Shown here one piece after another: positions 46,161-53,398 of a stretch of DNA of 64,000 nucleotides. The DNA is from Mucilaginibacter aquariorum (GTDB lineage Bacteria > Bacteroidota > Bacteroidia > Sphingobacteriales > Sphingobacteriaceae), in NCBI RefSeq assembly GCF_024498135.1, contig NZ_JANHOH010000001.1:62001-126000 (forward strand). The letters are read 5' to 3'. The notes under the pieces were generated by a model that saw nothing but the letters and a program-made list of their open reading frames with translations, did no database searches and had not been told where the DNA came from. The position numbers were made by a program, and so were the translations under genes. Position 1 is the first letter of the stretch. Every line of letters starts with the position of its first letter.

Positions 46161-46501
46161 CGCAAAACAGAAGTTAATGGATGCAACTATTGCCTCACTG
46201 TTCATAGTTATACCGCTAAGCATATGGCCAAGCTTGAGGCCGATGAAATCATTCTCGCTCGTAGGGCCATGCAACCGACCCGAAGCGTGATGCGGCCGTT
46301 CAGTTTGCGCGAAAAGTGATCGAGACCCGTGGCAAAGTCAGTGATGCCGATTTTGCGGCAGTACGGAATGCCGGTTATACAGATGCAAACATAATAGAGA
46401 TTGTTGGCCTGGTGGCGATGTACTCTCTGACGAATTTTATCAATAACGTGTCCGATCCCGAAAGGGACTTTCCGCCGGTAGCGCCAGCTGGCTCGATCTG
46501 A
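46161..46501 (+). pseudogene. Frameshifted carboxymuconolactone decarboxylase/AhpD-like gene
   Basis: One frame reads EVNGCNYCLTVHSYTAKHMA, then KLEADEIILARRA, with the CxxxH redox/catalytic motif of the AhpD-like group. A frameshift near 46272 moves the rest to another frame: DPKRDAAVQFARKVIETRGK, then VSDADFAAVRNAGYTDANII, ending in PPVAPAGS. The N-terminal third is absent. The protein is therefore not made in full. Closest family relatives I recall are proteobacterial alkylhydroperoxidase-like proteins, and the adjacent quinone-reductase-like gene may have arrived with it. Confidence 0.7.
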
Positions 46502-46619
46502 CCGTCTCACCTTTAATCTCCGGGATGCCTGGAGATTAAATATACAAGTTCACCGGCGCCCCGATGTATCGGGAATGTTTTCTGGACGTTTATTTATAAA
46601 GATTAACTCAAAAAAAAAC

Positions 46620-46697
46620 ATGAAAACAGCAGTATATAGCAACACCACTTCACTAAGCAGGTGTTTGCTGATTAACAAAAAAGGAGGTGTATTATGA
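46620..46697 (+). CDS. Possible 25-residue leader peptide coupled to the MDR gene
   Basis: An ATG at 46620 opens a 25-codon frame (MKTAVYSNTTSLS, ending in INKKGGVL). Its TGA overlaps the next ATG as ATGA (46694-46697). The Shine-Dalgarno of the next gene is inside it. It could be a translated leader or simply a chance frame; no family is recognised. Confidence 0.3.
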   Translation: MKTAVYSNTTSLSRCLLINKKGGVL

Positions 46698-47611
46698 AAG
46701 CAATTGTTGTAACAGATCAGGATGCCGGATTAGCGGGGATGAAATTGGTTGAGTTGCCCGAGCCGGTGGCAGCGATAAATGATGTCATCGTTCAGGTTTA
46801 TGCGGCCAGTATTACCGGAGATGAGCTATTGTGGCCGTCGACCTGGACCGATCGCGCTGATCATGACCGGACACCGTCGATCCCCGGTCACGAACTGGCG
46901 GGAGTTGTAACAGCGCTTGGTTATGGTACAACAGGCTTGTCGGTAGGGCAACGGGTGTTCGGCCTTCAAGATTGGTATCGAAACGGCTCCCTGGCAGAGT
47001 ATGTGGCCATTGAAGCGCGAAATTTGGCGCCATTGCCGGACGAAGTTGACTTCAATGATGGCAGTGCACTCGTGATGCCCGGCTTAACTGCATGGCAGGC
47101 ACTTTTCGATCACGGCCAACTTCAGGCGGGGCAAAGGGTTCTCGTGCATGGTGCCGCTGGTATCGTTGGATCGATGGCCGTCCAGTTCGCGCGTGAGGCC
47201 GGCGCGTATGTAATCGGCACCGGGCGCGCTGCTCACCGTGAAGTTGCGCTCAATTTCGGTGCAAATGAGTTCGTTGATCTCGATACTGATGCCTTAGAAA
47301 ATATTGGCCAGGTCGATCTGGTTTTTGATGTTCTTGGTGGCGACATCGCGAAGCGTTCCCTGGGTGTAATTCGCGCCGGAGGAAAGTTTGTATCTATTAC
47401 TGGTTGGAATGAAGAACAGGTCAACGGCGTTTTAAATATTGATTTCGTCGTAGAAGCGGACCGCTCTCAGCTGAATGAGATCGTGCAACGGTTCCGTGAC
47501 GGACGTTTGAAAACGAACACCGGCAACATCGTATCGCTTGACAACGCGATTGCCACATACAACTCTACCGATCGGGTCAAGGGTAAAACAATTGTCCGCG
47601 TCCGTTCATAA
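46694..47611 (+). CDS. Zinc-type alcohol dehydrogenase-like (MDR) oxidoreductase, quinone-reductase type
   Basis: A 305-residue medium-chain dehydrogenase/reductase. The GroES-like N-terminal half carries IPGHELAGVVTALGYGTTGL, but the zinc-binding Cys residues are absent. The Rossmann half has VLVHGAAGIVGSMAVQFARE and FDVLGGDIAKRSL. It likely reduces quinones or enones with NADPH. A perfect Shine-Dalgarno AAGGAGGTG lies 4 bp before the ATG, rare in Bacteroidota. The gene is richer in G and C than its neighbours and ends at a GC-rich hairpin, which suggests horizontal origin. Confidence 0.9.
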   Translation: MKAIVVTDQDAGLAGMKLVELPEPVAAINDVIVQVYAASITGDELLWPSTWTDRADHDRTPSIPGHELAGVVTALGYGTTGLSVGQRVFGLQDWYRNGSLAEYVAIEARNLAPLPDEVDFNDGSALVMPGLTAWQALFDHGQLQAGQRVLVHGAAGIVGSMAVQFAREAGAYVIGTGRAAHREVALNFGANEFVDLDTDALENIGQVDLVFDVLGGDIAKRSLGVIRAGGKFVSITGWNEEQVNGVLNIDFVVEADRSQLNEIVQRFRDGRLKTNTGNIVSLDNAIATYNSTDRVKGKTIVRVRS

Positions 47612-47619
47612 AGATTAGG

Positions 47620-47643
47620 GGAGGTCGGAAGGTTCCGGCCTCC
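47620..47643 (+). terminator. GC-rich hairpin after the MDR gene
   Basis: GGAGGTCGGAA (47620-47630) pairs with TTCCGGCCTCC (47633-47643) with one G-T pair and a 2-nt loop. No T-run follows. From here to about 48000 there is only a doubtful 92-codon frame starting at 47754. Confidence 0.6.
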
Positions 47644-48006
47644 TCATAATATGTTTAATAACCTTATTCTCTACAATAAACGGGATGAAAATATCTTGCG
47701 GTCATAAAAGAAAGTGATAATGATTACAAATTCGGGAATCCGGGAGATATTAAATGCTAACGGGACTTGTGATAAAATTGAAAGCAATCTATCCGAATTT
47801 TAGTGTCGGTATCAGCTCTACTACAAATGATAAGCCTGAAGTACCCTTTAATGTAAAATCTGATATGCTTTATAAAATCCGTTTTTGTCCCGGTCAGGCA
47901 AAATCGATATCGGACTGTTCAATATTAAGTTTCACCAATCTTTCCCAGAAGCCGATAATTTCTGGGAAGACAGGAGGTTATGAGACTTATTTTACAAAAA
48001 AGCTTA

Positions 48007-48319
48007 TTAATTGGAGATTCCGCTCAAACTGACCACCTGATTCCGATTTAAAGTGACCACCCGTTCCGGGTTCAAACCGACCAGGGTCTTTCGGATCAGA
48101 CTGACCACCTCTTTTTTGTAGTTATGCTTTAGATACTGGCTATCCTGTTTAAATGCCAAATACAGTTGCCGTATGAACAAGTTGACCGGGAGCCTCATAA
48201 TGTATGGGAAGTCGCTCTGGAATGCCTCTATTAAAGCGATGTACGATCATAGCCAGAAGGACATACCTGGTATCACCCAAGTTGATTAAGCTTCAAAAAA
48301 ATAAAGATGTTATAGCTTG
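48007..48319 (-). mobile_element. Degenerate IS21-like element end, copy 2 (inverted relative to copy 1)
   Basis: This is the reverse-complement counterpart of 18291-18592. The repeat array has its GACC ends at 48034 and 48058, again 24 bp apart, and the shared peptide frame contains RQLYLAFKQDSQYLKHNYKK. The outer end is the CAAGCTATAACATC sequence (complement, about 48305-48319). Substitutions are scattered, so the copies are old and non-identical. No transposase gene is present. The following stretch to 48510 has a short plus-strand frame (ILEKQDTIASIRDLFHASKL) that looks like further debris. Confidence 0.6.
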
Positions 48320-48511
48320 AGCGACGGCAGTATAAGTGACGGAATAGGGTGTAACATATCTCCGAAACACCCAGATATCGCCGGCATCTTAGAGAAACAG
48401 GATACTATAGCGAGTATCCGTGATTTGTTCCATGCATCCAAACTCGTTGCGCGTTCACAAAGCGCTGGCGGGCGATTCCCACCGTTATCTTGAAAAAAAG
48501 AAGCAAATAAA

Positions 48512-48558
48512 TTTGCGCAACTCAAAAGTTGCACATATATTTGCAACCTGAGGGTTGC
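48512..48558 (+). promoter_or_regulatory. Promoter and twin operators of the arsR-type gene
   Basis: TTTG (48512-48515), a 20-bp spacer and TATATTTG (48536-48543) match the Bacteroidota promoter exactly. Two perfect palindromes of one family, GCAACTCAAAAGTTGC (48517-48532) and GCAACCTGAGGGTTGC (48543-48558), lie in the spacer and at the -7/start site. This is ideal for autorepression by the ArsR-type protein encoded 17 bp downstream. Confidence 0.8.
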
Positions 48559-48575
48559 ATATTTAACTATCAAAA

Positions 48576-48896
48576 ATGAAACAAGATATATTCCAAGCCA
48601 TAGCTGACCCAACACGCAGGGCTATTTTAACTTTAGTTGCTATTCAGGCATTAACACCAAATGCCATGGCAGAAAAATTTGATATGAGCCGCCAGGCAGT
48701 ATCAAAACATATTAAAATATTACAGGAATGCGAATTAATTAAACCTGAGCACAGCGGCAGGGAAATTTATTATCACTTTAATGCAAAGAAAATGCAGGAA
48801 TTTGACAACTGGGTAGCCCAATTCAGGCAAAACTGGGAAAAGCAATTTAATCAGCTTGACGAATTATTATCAACAATTAAAAACCAGAAAAAATGA
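48576..48896 (+). CDS. ArsR-type (SdpR-like) winged-helix repressor
   Basis: A 106-residue regulator. The N-terminal helix [17 protein letters not shown] and the recognition helix [19 protein letters not shown] are typical of ArsR proteins. The wing [17 protein letters not shown] is present. No Cys or His metal site is visible, so it belongs with the non-metal group that often precedes SRPBCC genes. Its stop overlaps the start of the SRPBCC gene (ATGA). Twin palindromes in its promoter indicate autorepression. Confidence 0.93.
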   Translation: MKQDIFQAIADPTRRAILTLVAIQALTPNAMAEKFDMSRQAVSKHIKILQECELIKPEHSGREIYYHFNAKKMQEFDNWVAQFRQNWEKQFNQLDELLSTIKNQKK

Positions 48897-49393
48897 ACAA
48901 CGATTTGCTATTTGATTTTAACGTTGACAAGGCAGCGAAAACCGTATTTATAACTAGGGAATTTAATGCCGGACAAGCTTTGGTATGGGATGCCTTTACC
49001 AAACAAGAACTACTAGACCAATGGGGGGCACCTGCACCTATGCGCGCCAAAACCAAGTATATGGATTTTAAAGTTGGAGGACGGCGGTTTTACGCGATGA
49101 TAAGCCCCGATGGACAGGAGCGCTGGGCGGTGCAGGAATTTACTTCTATTACCCCGAAAACCAATTTTAAGATGTACAACGCGTTTGCAGATAAAGACGA
49201 AAACCGTGAACTGCCGGGTTCTGAATGGGATTACAATTTTAGTGAACAAAATGGCATCACAAAAGTACGTATTACCATTTTTAATGAGTCGTTTGAACGA
49301 ATGGAAAAATTACTCGAAGGCTTCAGAATAGGGTTTACGCTAACATTAAAAAACCTGGAAGATCTGTTGACAACTTTATCGCAGAGAAAATAA
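48893..49393 (+). CDS. SRPBCC (AHSA1-like) domain protein
   Basis: A 166-residue START-like protein of the activator-of-Hsp90-homologue type. [31 protein letters not shown] and [18 protein letters not shown] are the family pattern. The C-terminal helix ([19 protein letters not shown]) closes the hydrophobic cavity. It likely binds a small hydrophobic ligand. It is translationally coupled to the ArsR gene; this pair is common in Bacteroidota and probably forms a ligand-response unit with the VOC protein downstream. Confidence 0.92.
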   Translation: MNNDLLFDFNVDKAAKTVFITREFNAGQALVWDAFTKQELLDQWGAPAPMRAKTKYMDFKVGGRRFYAMISPDGQERWAVQEFTSITPKTNFKMYNAFADKDENRELPGSEWDYNFSEQNGITKVRITIFNESFERMEKLLEGFRIGFTLTLKNLEDLLTTLSQRK

Positions 49394-49473
49394 GCAGAAA
49401 ATTGTCAATCAAATTAACAACTGGAATGCTGAAGAGCGAAGAAATTAACTAGAAACAATTTAAAATAAAAATT

Positions 49474-49908
49474 ATGAGAACAATCAATCCCTGGATCAAC
49501 TTCAATGGCAACGCCGAAGAAGCATTCACTTTTTACAAATCAGTTTTCGGCGGAGATTTTACAAAGGTCGTTCGTTTTAAGGAACTGTCGAGCGCTGAAT
49601 TTCCGGTGGCAGAAAATGAGGCAAACAAAATTATGCACATTGCTTTGCCTATTGGCAAACATAATGTGTTAATGGCCAATGACGTTCCCGAGTTTATGGG
49701 ACGGGTAAACGAAAACGAAAACAGGTCTAAAATATCCGTTAGTGCAGAAAGCCGTGAAGAAGCTGACAAAATATTTAACGGATTATCAGCGGGCGGAGAT
49801 ATTGAGGGACCGATTGGTGACAGCCCCTGGGGTTCGTACGCCGGAATGTTCAGAGACAAATATGGTATTGAATGGATTGTGGAATTTGAGCCAAATTATT
49901 ACGGATAA
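49474..49908 (+). CDS. VOC family (PhnB-like glyoxalase fold) protein
   Basis: A 144-residue protein with the PhnB/3-demethylubiquinone-type VOC pattern: INPWINFNGNAEEAFTFYKS, FGGDFTKVVRF, MHIALPIGKHNVLMANDVPE and the closing FRDKYGIEWIVEFE. Metal ligands of true glyoxalases are not all evident. It is 80 bp after the SRPBCC gene and ends at a strong hairpin, so the three genes likely form one transcript. Confidence 0.9.
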   Translation: MRTINPWINFNGNAEEAFTFYKSVFGGDFTKVVRFKELSSAEFPVAENEANKIMHIALPIGKHNVLMANDVPEFMGRVNENENRSKISVSAESREEADKIFNGLSAGGDIEGPIGDSPWGSYAGMFRDKYGIEWIVEFEPNYYG

Positions 49909-49945
49909 ATTAAAGCCTATGTCGGTGGTATTACTGCACGATAAA

Positions 49946-49979
49946 GAAGAAAGCCTCATTAAAATCTGAGGCTTTCTTC
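49946..49979 (+). terminator. Hairpin terminator after the VOC gene
   Basis: GAAGAAAGCCTCA (49946-49958) pairs perfectly over 13 bp with TGAGGCTTTCTTC (49967-49979), with an 8-nt loop and a T/C-rich 3' arm. Confidence 0.8.
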
Positions 49980-50109
49980 TGCGTACGCTAAAGGACTAAT
50001 CAAACCATGAAGATTTAAGGAGAATTGTAAATTTAATAAGATCGATTAACGCTTCTGCGCAGATTACATCTTTAAATATTATATCAGCAAATTAATATTG
50101 TTCAAATTT

Positions 50110-50934
50110 TTAAAAAGTCTTCTGCGTATAAATTAATGGGTTTTGTTCATTATTATCCAGGACATCGCCCAGTCTAATTTCTTTCAGGTATTGCTGAGGT
50201 AAAATGTTTTCTGTGCCATTATAAATGTTACCGTCGGGCATGTAGGCGCAAGTCATTGCACGGCGCGACGCGGGCGTCATGTTGGCATTAGCACCGTGTA
50301 TTGTTAAACCGTTATGAAACGAACAACTTCCTGCTTTCATTGGGGCCGCTATTGCGGAACGTAAGCGCATCGATGGATAAATATTAAATACTGCGTCCAT
50401 ATTTTTGCCAATACCCGGGTTTTCAAATCCGGTTTCCAAATGCGATCCGGGTATAAAAAAGAGGCACCCGTTTTCGAGCGTAGCATCGTCGAGGGCAACC
50501 CATATCGAAAGCGCATTTCTGTCGGTAAATGACCAGAAGGGCGTGTCCAGGTGCCAGGAAGTTGGATTGGCCCACGGTCTTTTAAACAAGGCTTGGTCAT
50601 GCCAGATCCTTATTCCATCAACCCGGGCCAATGTTGCAGCCATACGGCCAATTCTTTCATCCAGCATAATATCTTTTACTTTTTGATTGGTTTGCCAGAG
50701 ATTGATCATTTGGTCGAATACCTTACTATGGTATTCGGCATCCTCGTTTATGCCGTCATTATCCGCAATGCTAATATCTTTGCCCGGCATTTTTTGACCG
50801 TTGCGTTCCGCAATGGCTTCGGTTGTCGCTTCTTTCCAAATCTCCAATTCGTCTGATGTGAGAAAGTTATCGATCACAATAAATCCATTTGTTTGATAAA
50901 AATTAATTTGCTCCTTGCTAATATGTGTATTCAT
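50110..50934 (-). CDS. Phytanoyl-CoA dioxygenase (PhyH) family protein
   Basis: About 274 residues from the ATG at 50934. An Fe(II)/2-oxoglutarate oxygenase fold is indicated by FYQTNGFIVIDNFLTSDEL at the start. The iron site is WHLDTPFWS (His and Asp) with the second His in TIHGANANMTPASRRAMTCA, whose Arg should bind 2-oxoglutarate. DATLENGCLFFIPGSH is a conserved family strand. The substrate is unknown. It follows the TIM-barrel and AraC genes on the same strand next to the second PUL and may modify a breakdown product. Confidence 0.9.
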   Translation of the reverse strand: MNTHISKEQINFYQTNGFIVIDNFLTSDELEIWKEATTEAIAERNGQKMPGKDISIADNDGINEDAEYHSKVFDQMINLWQTNQKVKDIMLDERIGRMAATLARVDGIRIWHDQALFKRPWANPTSWHLDTPFWSFTDRNALSIWVALDDATLENGCLFFIPGSHLETGFENPGIGKNMDAVFNIYPSMRLRSAIAAPMKAGSCSFHNGLTIHGANANMTPASRRAMTCAYMPDGNIYNGTENILPQQYLKEIRLGDVLDNNEQNPLIYTQKTF

Positions 50935-51047
50935 TTGCTGGATATAATGGTTGGTTTTAGCAAACCTAAATAATAGCAACCTTTTTGCACTTTACCAAAA
51001 CTGACATTTATTGGTGTTTTTTGATAAAAAAGTTAAACCCGACGCCA

Positions 51048-51878
51048 TCAAACGCGTTCCGGTAGGAACGCATATCTTTCTTTTAACAGGTTTTTAATAT
51101 AACAATTAATTTCAAACTGGTCTGCTACGGGGGAGTTAGTGAATGGAATGGTTGGCATGTAGGGTGGCGGACCAAACTCAGTAGTGAAAGTCAAATGAGC
51201 ATGTCCAAACTTTAGGTTTAACGCGACAATTCTGTCCCACCAATTGAGAAAAATATTCAATGCATAAGACCATTCCGGAGCTCTTGGATCAGGTACCTGC
51301 GGGCCATTTTCATAGCCAATCCGTGCGTGGACATGTCTGGTACGCCGAATTGCCTGTTCTACAACTGGTTCATAGTTTTCAAGCATGCTTTCTGTTACAC
51401 ATGTCCAATGGGAAAGGTCTGCCGTGATCATATATTGTTCACGCCTTTGAAAAAGCTCATTTGCGATCTGGGGGGCAAAACCCAATCGCCCGCGATGAGT
51501 TTCATGCACGACTGGTATGCCGGTTTTTTCCGAGAAATCTAGCGCTATATCGATCAACTCGAGTTGTTGTTCCAGAGTGAACCAATCACGGCCAGTATGC
51601 GAATTGATAAGTACAGGGCCAGGTTGTGCACATTCGCGAAGATTTTTTAAAAAAGAAGCTTTGAACTCCTTGAATGTGCTGCCTTGCGTTCGGTATTGAT
51701 GAACAACAAGGGTCATTCCGGAATACTGTACATAATCAAATAACTTTTTTTTGTCATTGTAATTTTCGGGGATCCAGGTGTCGAAACCGTCATATCCGGC
51801 ATCCTTTACCCGATCGAGGAATAAATGAATTGGTAAATGTTCATAACCCCATAGCGAACTTAAAATCTTAATTTGCAC
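51048..51878 (-). CDS. Sugar phosphate isomerase/epimerase-like TIM-barrel protein
   Basis: The open frame extends upstream, but the N-terminal 38 codons overlap the AraC gene and look like no protein. I therefore start at the GTG at 51878 (about 277 residues). RVKDAGYDGFDTWIPENY, LINSHTGRDWFTLEQQLELI and GIPVVHETHRGRLGF fit the xylose-isomerase-like TIM-barrel family. Acidic/His residues on these strands would bind a metal. The GTG overlaps the stop of the AraC gene by 11 bp, so the two are likely co-translated. Substrate unknown. Confidence 0.82.
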   Translation of the reverse strand: MQIKILSSLWGYEHLPIHLFLDRVKDAGYDGFDTWIPENYNDKKKLFDYVQYSGMTLVVHQYRTQGSTFKEFKASFLKNLRECAQPGPVLINSHTGRDWFTLEQQLELIDIALDFSEKTGIPVVHETHRGRLGFAPQIANELFQRREQYMITADLSHWTCVTESMLENYEPVVEQAIRRTRHVHARIGYENGPQVPDPRAPEWSYALNIFLNWWDRIVALNLKFGHAHLTFTTEFGPPPYMPTIPFTNSPVADQFEINCYIKNLLKERYAFLPERV

Positions 51879-52764
51879 TCGAAACAGATGATTGATCCTC
51901 GCGAAAGTTTCTCGGTGATAAGCCCGTTTTCTTTTTGAAAACCCTTGAAAAGTAAAATATGGAATCAAAACCTGTCTGATCGGCAATCTCATTGACAGAC
52001 AAATTTGTTGTTATCATCATTTCTTTTGCTTTGTCTAAACGAAGATTGAGATGATATTGATTTGGCGATATGCCACATTTACTTTTAAATAATTTTCGAA
52101 ATTTTGAATAGCCCATAGGGAGTTCTCTTACGAATTCTTCCATGTTTACCGGGCGGTCAATTGTTTCCTGTAACATGAATTTGGCCTTTGACATGAGTCT
52201 GGACTCGCTCGTAATAGACAATGAACGATATTTTGATGCGGCATTGATAATTCCCAGCATTTGCAAGGTAATACCGGTAGCTATTTGCTGATAGCCAGGT
52301 TCGACTGACGACACTGTCTTAATGAGCAGATGAAACAATGATAACAAATCTTCATTGAGCCCTACTTCAACAAAAGGGTTGTCGGGGTTGAGAATTCCGC
52401 TGTTTACTAAGCCTGTTGGGAAATTTCCATTAAATCCAACCCAATATTCCTCCCAACCGCTCCGGGCGTTAGGTTTGTAACGATGCCAGATACCAGGAAA
52501 TAAAAAGAAACATGTGCCTGCTTTTATTGTGGCGGATTCGGTTCGGGCGGTTTCAAGTACACCTTCGCCACGACTGATAAAGACAATGTAGTATCCATTC
52601 AATATGCGTCCTTTATCCCATGTTAGTATATGATCCACCGGATGGGCGCGGTTATTTGGATAATCCTTGTTCGGGCTCACAGAAGCCGACCCAATGGTAT
52701 TAATATAAAAATCCCATTTTCTGTCCTGGTCATTCACATTCAAATATTTTCGGTAATTAATCAT
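51868..52764 (-). CDS. AraC family regulator, likely of the second PUL
   Basis: About 298 residues from the ATG at 52764. The N-terminal cupin-like ligand-binding domain has HILTWDKGRILNGYYIVFIS, GTCFFLFPGIWHRYKPN and GWEEYWVGFNG, the AraC arabinose-binding pattern. The C-terminal 100 residues have two helix-turn-helix motifs, ending with EIADQTGFDSIFYFSRVFKK and KTGLSPRNFR. It diverges from the SusC gene at 53399 with 630 bp between. It most likely senses a sugar and activates the SusC-SusD-glycosidase row. Confidence 0.92.
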   Translation of the reverse strand: MINYRKYLNVNDQDRKWDFYINTIGSASVSPNKDYPNNRAHPVDHILTWDKGRILNGYYIVFISRGEGVLETARTESATIKAGTCFFLFPGIWHRYKPNARSGWEEYWVGFNGNFPTGLVNSGILNPDNPFVEVGLNEDLLSLFHLLIKTVSSVEPGYQQIATGITLQMLGIINAASKYRSLSITSESRLMSKAKFMLQETIDRPVNMEEFVRELPMGYSKFRKLFKSKCGISPNQYHLNLRLDKAKEMMITTNLSVNEIADQTGFDSIFYFSRVFKKKTGLSPRNFREDQSSVSSAN

Positions 52765-53398
52765 TGTTAACCAGATGAAGATCAATTGTATTTAGTTATT
52801 AAATACAAATTAATAATAAGTTTGGAAAATAGAGTAATTGTTCAAATCTAAGCCCCCAAGAAATTTTAGATATTATTTGATATTTGTTATGTTAAGATGG
52901 ATTTTTTTTAATTTTTTACTAAAAAAATCGATATTATATTTTAAGTATAATAATTATTTGCGCTTTTTTCATAGAATTTAAATATCAGAAAGTGCAAAAT
53001 AATCATGCATAATGTCAAGTCACAAATCGTTTTCTTGATTTTATCCATATGTTCTCTTGGTATATGAAATCCTTTAATCAGAACAATTTTTTCACTTTTC
53101 CAATAGTGGCAAGATATTCTGCTTCTTTCGGTTTAATTAATTCTTAACCAGCCTATACAAATCAACTATCCCTAATCTTCCGGGCTTTTAAAAATATATC
53201 AAAAAGGTCAAATAATCGCCACTTTCGTATAAACGCTACAACCCCCCTGTGTTATACTTTTGAATTCTAAAGCGCTGTAGCGGCGTAAACCAAATTGCCC
53301 AGAACTGAATAACGGTTGTCTTAGCTCGCGGTTAAATGGACCTGCCAAAGATTTCCTAGTTCCGAACGGGCTTTACAAACCAATTAAATTCTTAAAGT
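52765..53398. promoter_or_regulatory. Long AT-rich regulatory region between the AraC and SusC genes
   Basis: No gene is visible in 634 bp. A TACTTTTG box (53255-53262, plus strand) lies 137 bp before the SusC start. It is flanked by inverted CGCTACA (53234-53240) and TGTAGCG (53276-53282), a possible operator or leader stem. The part from 52860 to 53220 is strongly AT-rich with long T and A runs. Confidence 0.4.

Noticed and set aside
47754..48032. A 92-codon plus-strand frame after the MDR gene
   Set aside because: It runs into the degenerate IS-like repeat, has no recognisable motif and no good upstream signal.
48310..48615. A 101-codon minus-strand frame
   Set aside because: It crosses the clear promoter and start of the arsR-type gene and looks like chance coding.
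51879..51992. N-terminal extension of the TIM-barrel protein
   Set aside because: It lies wholly inside the end of the AraC gene and is basic, non-conserved-looking sequence; the GTG at 51878 is preferred.
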